DNA from: Ignavibacteriales bacterium
GTDB lineage: Bacteria; Bacteroidota; Ignavibacteria; Ignavibacteriales; Melioribacteraceae
Direction: 5' to 3'
Assembly (NCBI GenBank): GCA_020061355.1
Contig: JAGUYK010000040.1
Span: forward strand, 62,001-126,000
DNA length: 64,000 nucleotides
Positions within the stretch are counted from its first letter, which is position 1. Every line of letters starts with the position of its first letter. Below the pieces are notes generated by a model. The model saw nothing but the letters and a program-made list of their open reading frames with translations, searched no databases and was not told the origin of the DNA. Shown here in pieces: positions 63,044 through 64,000 of this stretch. The translations under genes were made by a program, and so were the position numbers.

Positions 63044-63466
63044 ATGACTAATGCTCAAAAATGGATGTCGGCATTTCTTGCTTTGTTTCTAATCCTATTT
63101 ATAATTGGAAGAGTAACCAAAAAGGATGAACATGTTCCTCATATGATGGATGAGAATTATGTTAGTCAGTCTTCACAGCAGGAGAAACAGGAGTTAGATG
63201 GTCTTTCGTTAGTTAAACAGAATGGATGCCTTACTTGCCACGGACAGGAGTTAGAAGGAACTAAAATGGCACCGGCAATTGTAAGCTTAAAAGAGAATTG
63301 GTCGAGAGACGGACTGATCAATTATTTACGAAATCCATCTTCTTACAGCGGCGATAAGAGATTCCAGGAATATAAACTGAAGTACAAAAATATTGTTATG
63401 CCATCCTATGGTAATATTGATGTTAAAGATTTAGGCAAGATGGCTGACTATCTCCTTACCAAATAA
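63044..63466 (+). CDS. Membrane-anchored mono-haem cytochrome c
   Basis: A 140-residue class I cytochrome c. A membrane helix (about residues 9-22) anchors it to the inner membrane. Haem binds at CLTCH (Cys62, Cys65, His66), and Met119 in IVMPSYG is the likely sixth ligand. It would carry electrons in the periplasm, perhaps to a terminal oxidase. The gene stands alone with its own promoter and a rho-independent terminator. Confidence 0.93.
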   Translation: MTNAQKWMSAFLALFLILFIIGRVTKKDEHVPHMMDENYVSQSSQQEKQELDGLSLVKQNGCLTCHGQELEGTKMAPAIVSLKENWSRDGLINYLRNPSSYSGDKRFQEYKLKYKNIVMPSYGNIDVKDLGKMADYLLTK

Positions 63467-63502
63467 ACTTAAAACAGATTTTAATAATAAATAAAAAGAA
63501 AA

Positions 63503-63530
63503 GCCCCATAGTGAATGGGGCGTTTCTTTT
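63503..63530 (+). terminator. Rho-independent terminator after the cytochrome c gene
   Basis: GCCCCAT and ATGGGGC pair around AGTGA, followed by GTTTCTTTT to 63530. Confidence 0.88.
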
Positions 63531-63576
63531 AGATCTGTAATCTAATTTCTATAAACTGAATACTTTCCGTTTTTCT

Positions 63577-64000
63577 TTATGCTTTTCCTGCACTCCCCAG
63601 GACATTAACAATTTTATGTTTGTAAAGTTCTTTCAATGAATCGCGAGCCGGGCCTAAATATTTCCTCGGGTCAAATTCTGCAGGATTATCAACAAATACT
63701 TTTCTAATCGCCGCAGTCATTGCTAACCGACCATCCGAATCAATGTTAACTTTGCAAACTGCCGAAGCAGCAGCTCTTCTTAATTGATCTTCAGGAATTC
63801 CGACAGCATCTTTTAATTTTCCGCCATTGCTGTTTATTGCTTTAACTAATTCAGCCGGAACGGAAGAAGCGCCATGCAGTACGATAGGGAAGCCAGGAAT
63901 TCGTTTTTCACATTCTTCAAGAATATCAAAGCGGAGAGGAGGAGGAACTAAAATACCATCTGCATTCCGTGTGCATTGTGCAGGAGTAAATTTATTGGCA
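63577..64000 (-). CDS. fba: Class II fructose-bisphosphate aldolase, C-terminal part (cut by window edge)
   Basis: The minus strand reads ...HGASSVPAELVKAINSNGG, KLKDAVGIPEDQLRRAAASA, VCKVNIDSDGRLAMTAAIRK and ends KHKIVNVLGSAGKA, about 141 residues at the C-terminus of class II aldolases. The metal-binding His of the LHGASSVP motif and the NIDSDGR segment are present. The enzyme splits fructose-1,6-bisphosphate in glycolysis and gluconeogenesis and complements pckA in the window. The N-terminal two thirds lie outside the window. Confidence 0.94.
   Translation of the reverse strand, partial: ANKFTPAQCTRNADGILVPPPLRFDILEECEKRIPGFPIVLHGASSVPAELVKAINSNGGKLKDAVGIPEDQLRRAAASAVCKVNIDSDGRLAMTAAIRKVFVDNPAEFDPRKYLGPARDSLKELYKHKIVNVLGSAGKA

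Overview
The window looks like a chromosomal segment of an Ignavibacteria-type member of the Bacteroidota/Chlorobi group. The DNA is AT-rich. One secreted protein ends in the NYPNPFNPST-type sorting tail typical of that lineage. Several families common in Bacteroidota are present (DUF4954, DUF5686, DUF1684, C69 peptidase, BNR/YCF48-repeat protein). Four upstream regions fit the Bacteroidota promoter TTG-N20-TAnnTTTG. The lineage is inferred from gene content, not from a marker gene.

Layout. 0-8 kb: two SGNH-hydrolase-like genes (one cut by the window edge), a coiled-coil protein, a DUF454 membrane protein, rfbA, two orphan genes and sucC on the minus strand, then a small membrane protein and a YceI-like protein on the plus strand. 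8.17-8.31 kb: a 132-bp MITE-like element. 8.3-12.7 kb (minus): ABC transporter pair with a LolA-like protein, and an AmpG-like permease. 13-19.3 kb (plus): a YbaK-type deacylase, lipoproteins, a release-factor-like protein, an aspartate aminotransferase overlapping pckA, and a second aminotransferase. 19.3-22.9 kb (minus): aroE, a TPR protein and a galactokinase-like protein that has lost its catalytic residues. 23-28 kb: a C69 peptidase, a gene-poor stretch with a tiny membrane ORF, and the sorting-tail protein. 28-33.4 kb (minus): a compact acyl carrier protein / ADP-forming acyl-CoA ligase / nagB / DUF4954 run. 33.8-42.2 kb: a TPR histidine kinase, a ChbG-type deacetylase, a TPR protein, a TrpF-like protein, a NYN-domain protein and an S9 peptidase. 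43.5 kb: tRNA-Thr behind a decayed tRNA-Thr copy, with its own promoter and terminator. 43.7-55.4 kb: a TrmH-type methyltransferase, an iodotyrosine-deiodinase-like flavoprotein, a PAS/GAF histidine kinase, a DUF1684 lipoprotein, DedA, an alpha-amylase, a DUF5686 outer-membrane protein and a TIGR01777 epimerase. 55.4-60.4 kb (minus): two tandem copies of a three-gene cassette resembling minor pilins PilV-PilW-PilX. 60.7-64 kb: an ICMT-like methyltransferase, an N-acetylmuramoyl-alanine amidase, a cytochrome c and the C-terminal part of class II fructose-bisphosphate aldolase.

Most genes are ordinary central metabolism, envelope or signalling genes. The most unusual material is the duplicated pilVWX-like cassette without canonical prepilin signals, the galactokinase-fold pseudo-enzyme, the complete MITE-like insertion with a reconstructable empty site, the tRNA-Thr remnant co-transcribed with a live tRNA-Thr, and the deiodinase-like flavoprotein. 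No CRISPR array, phage, transposase gene or rRNA was seen.
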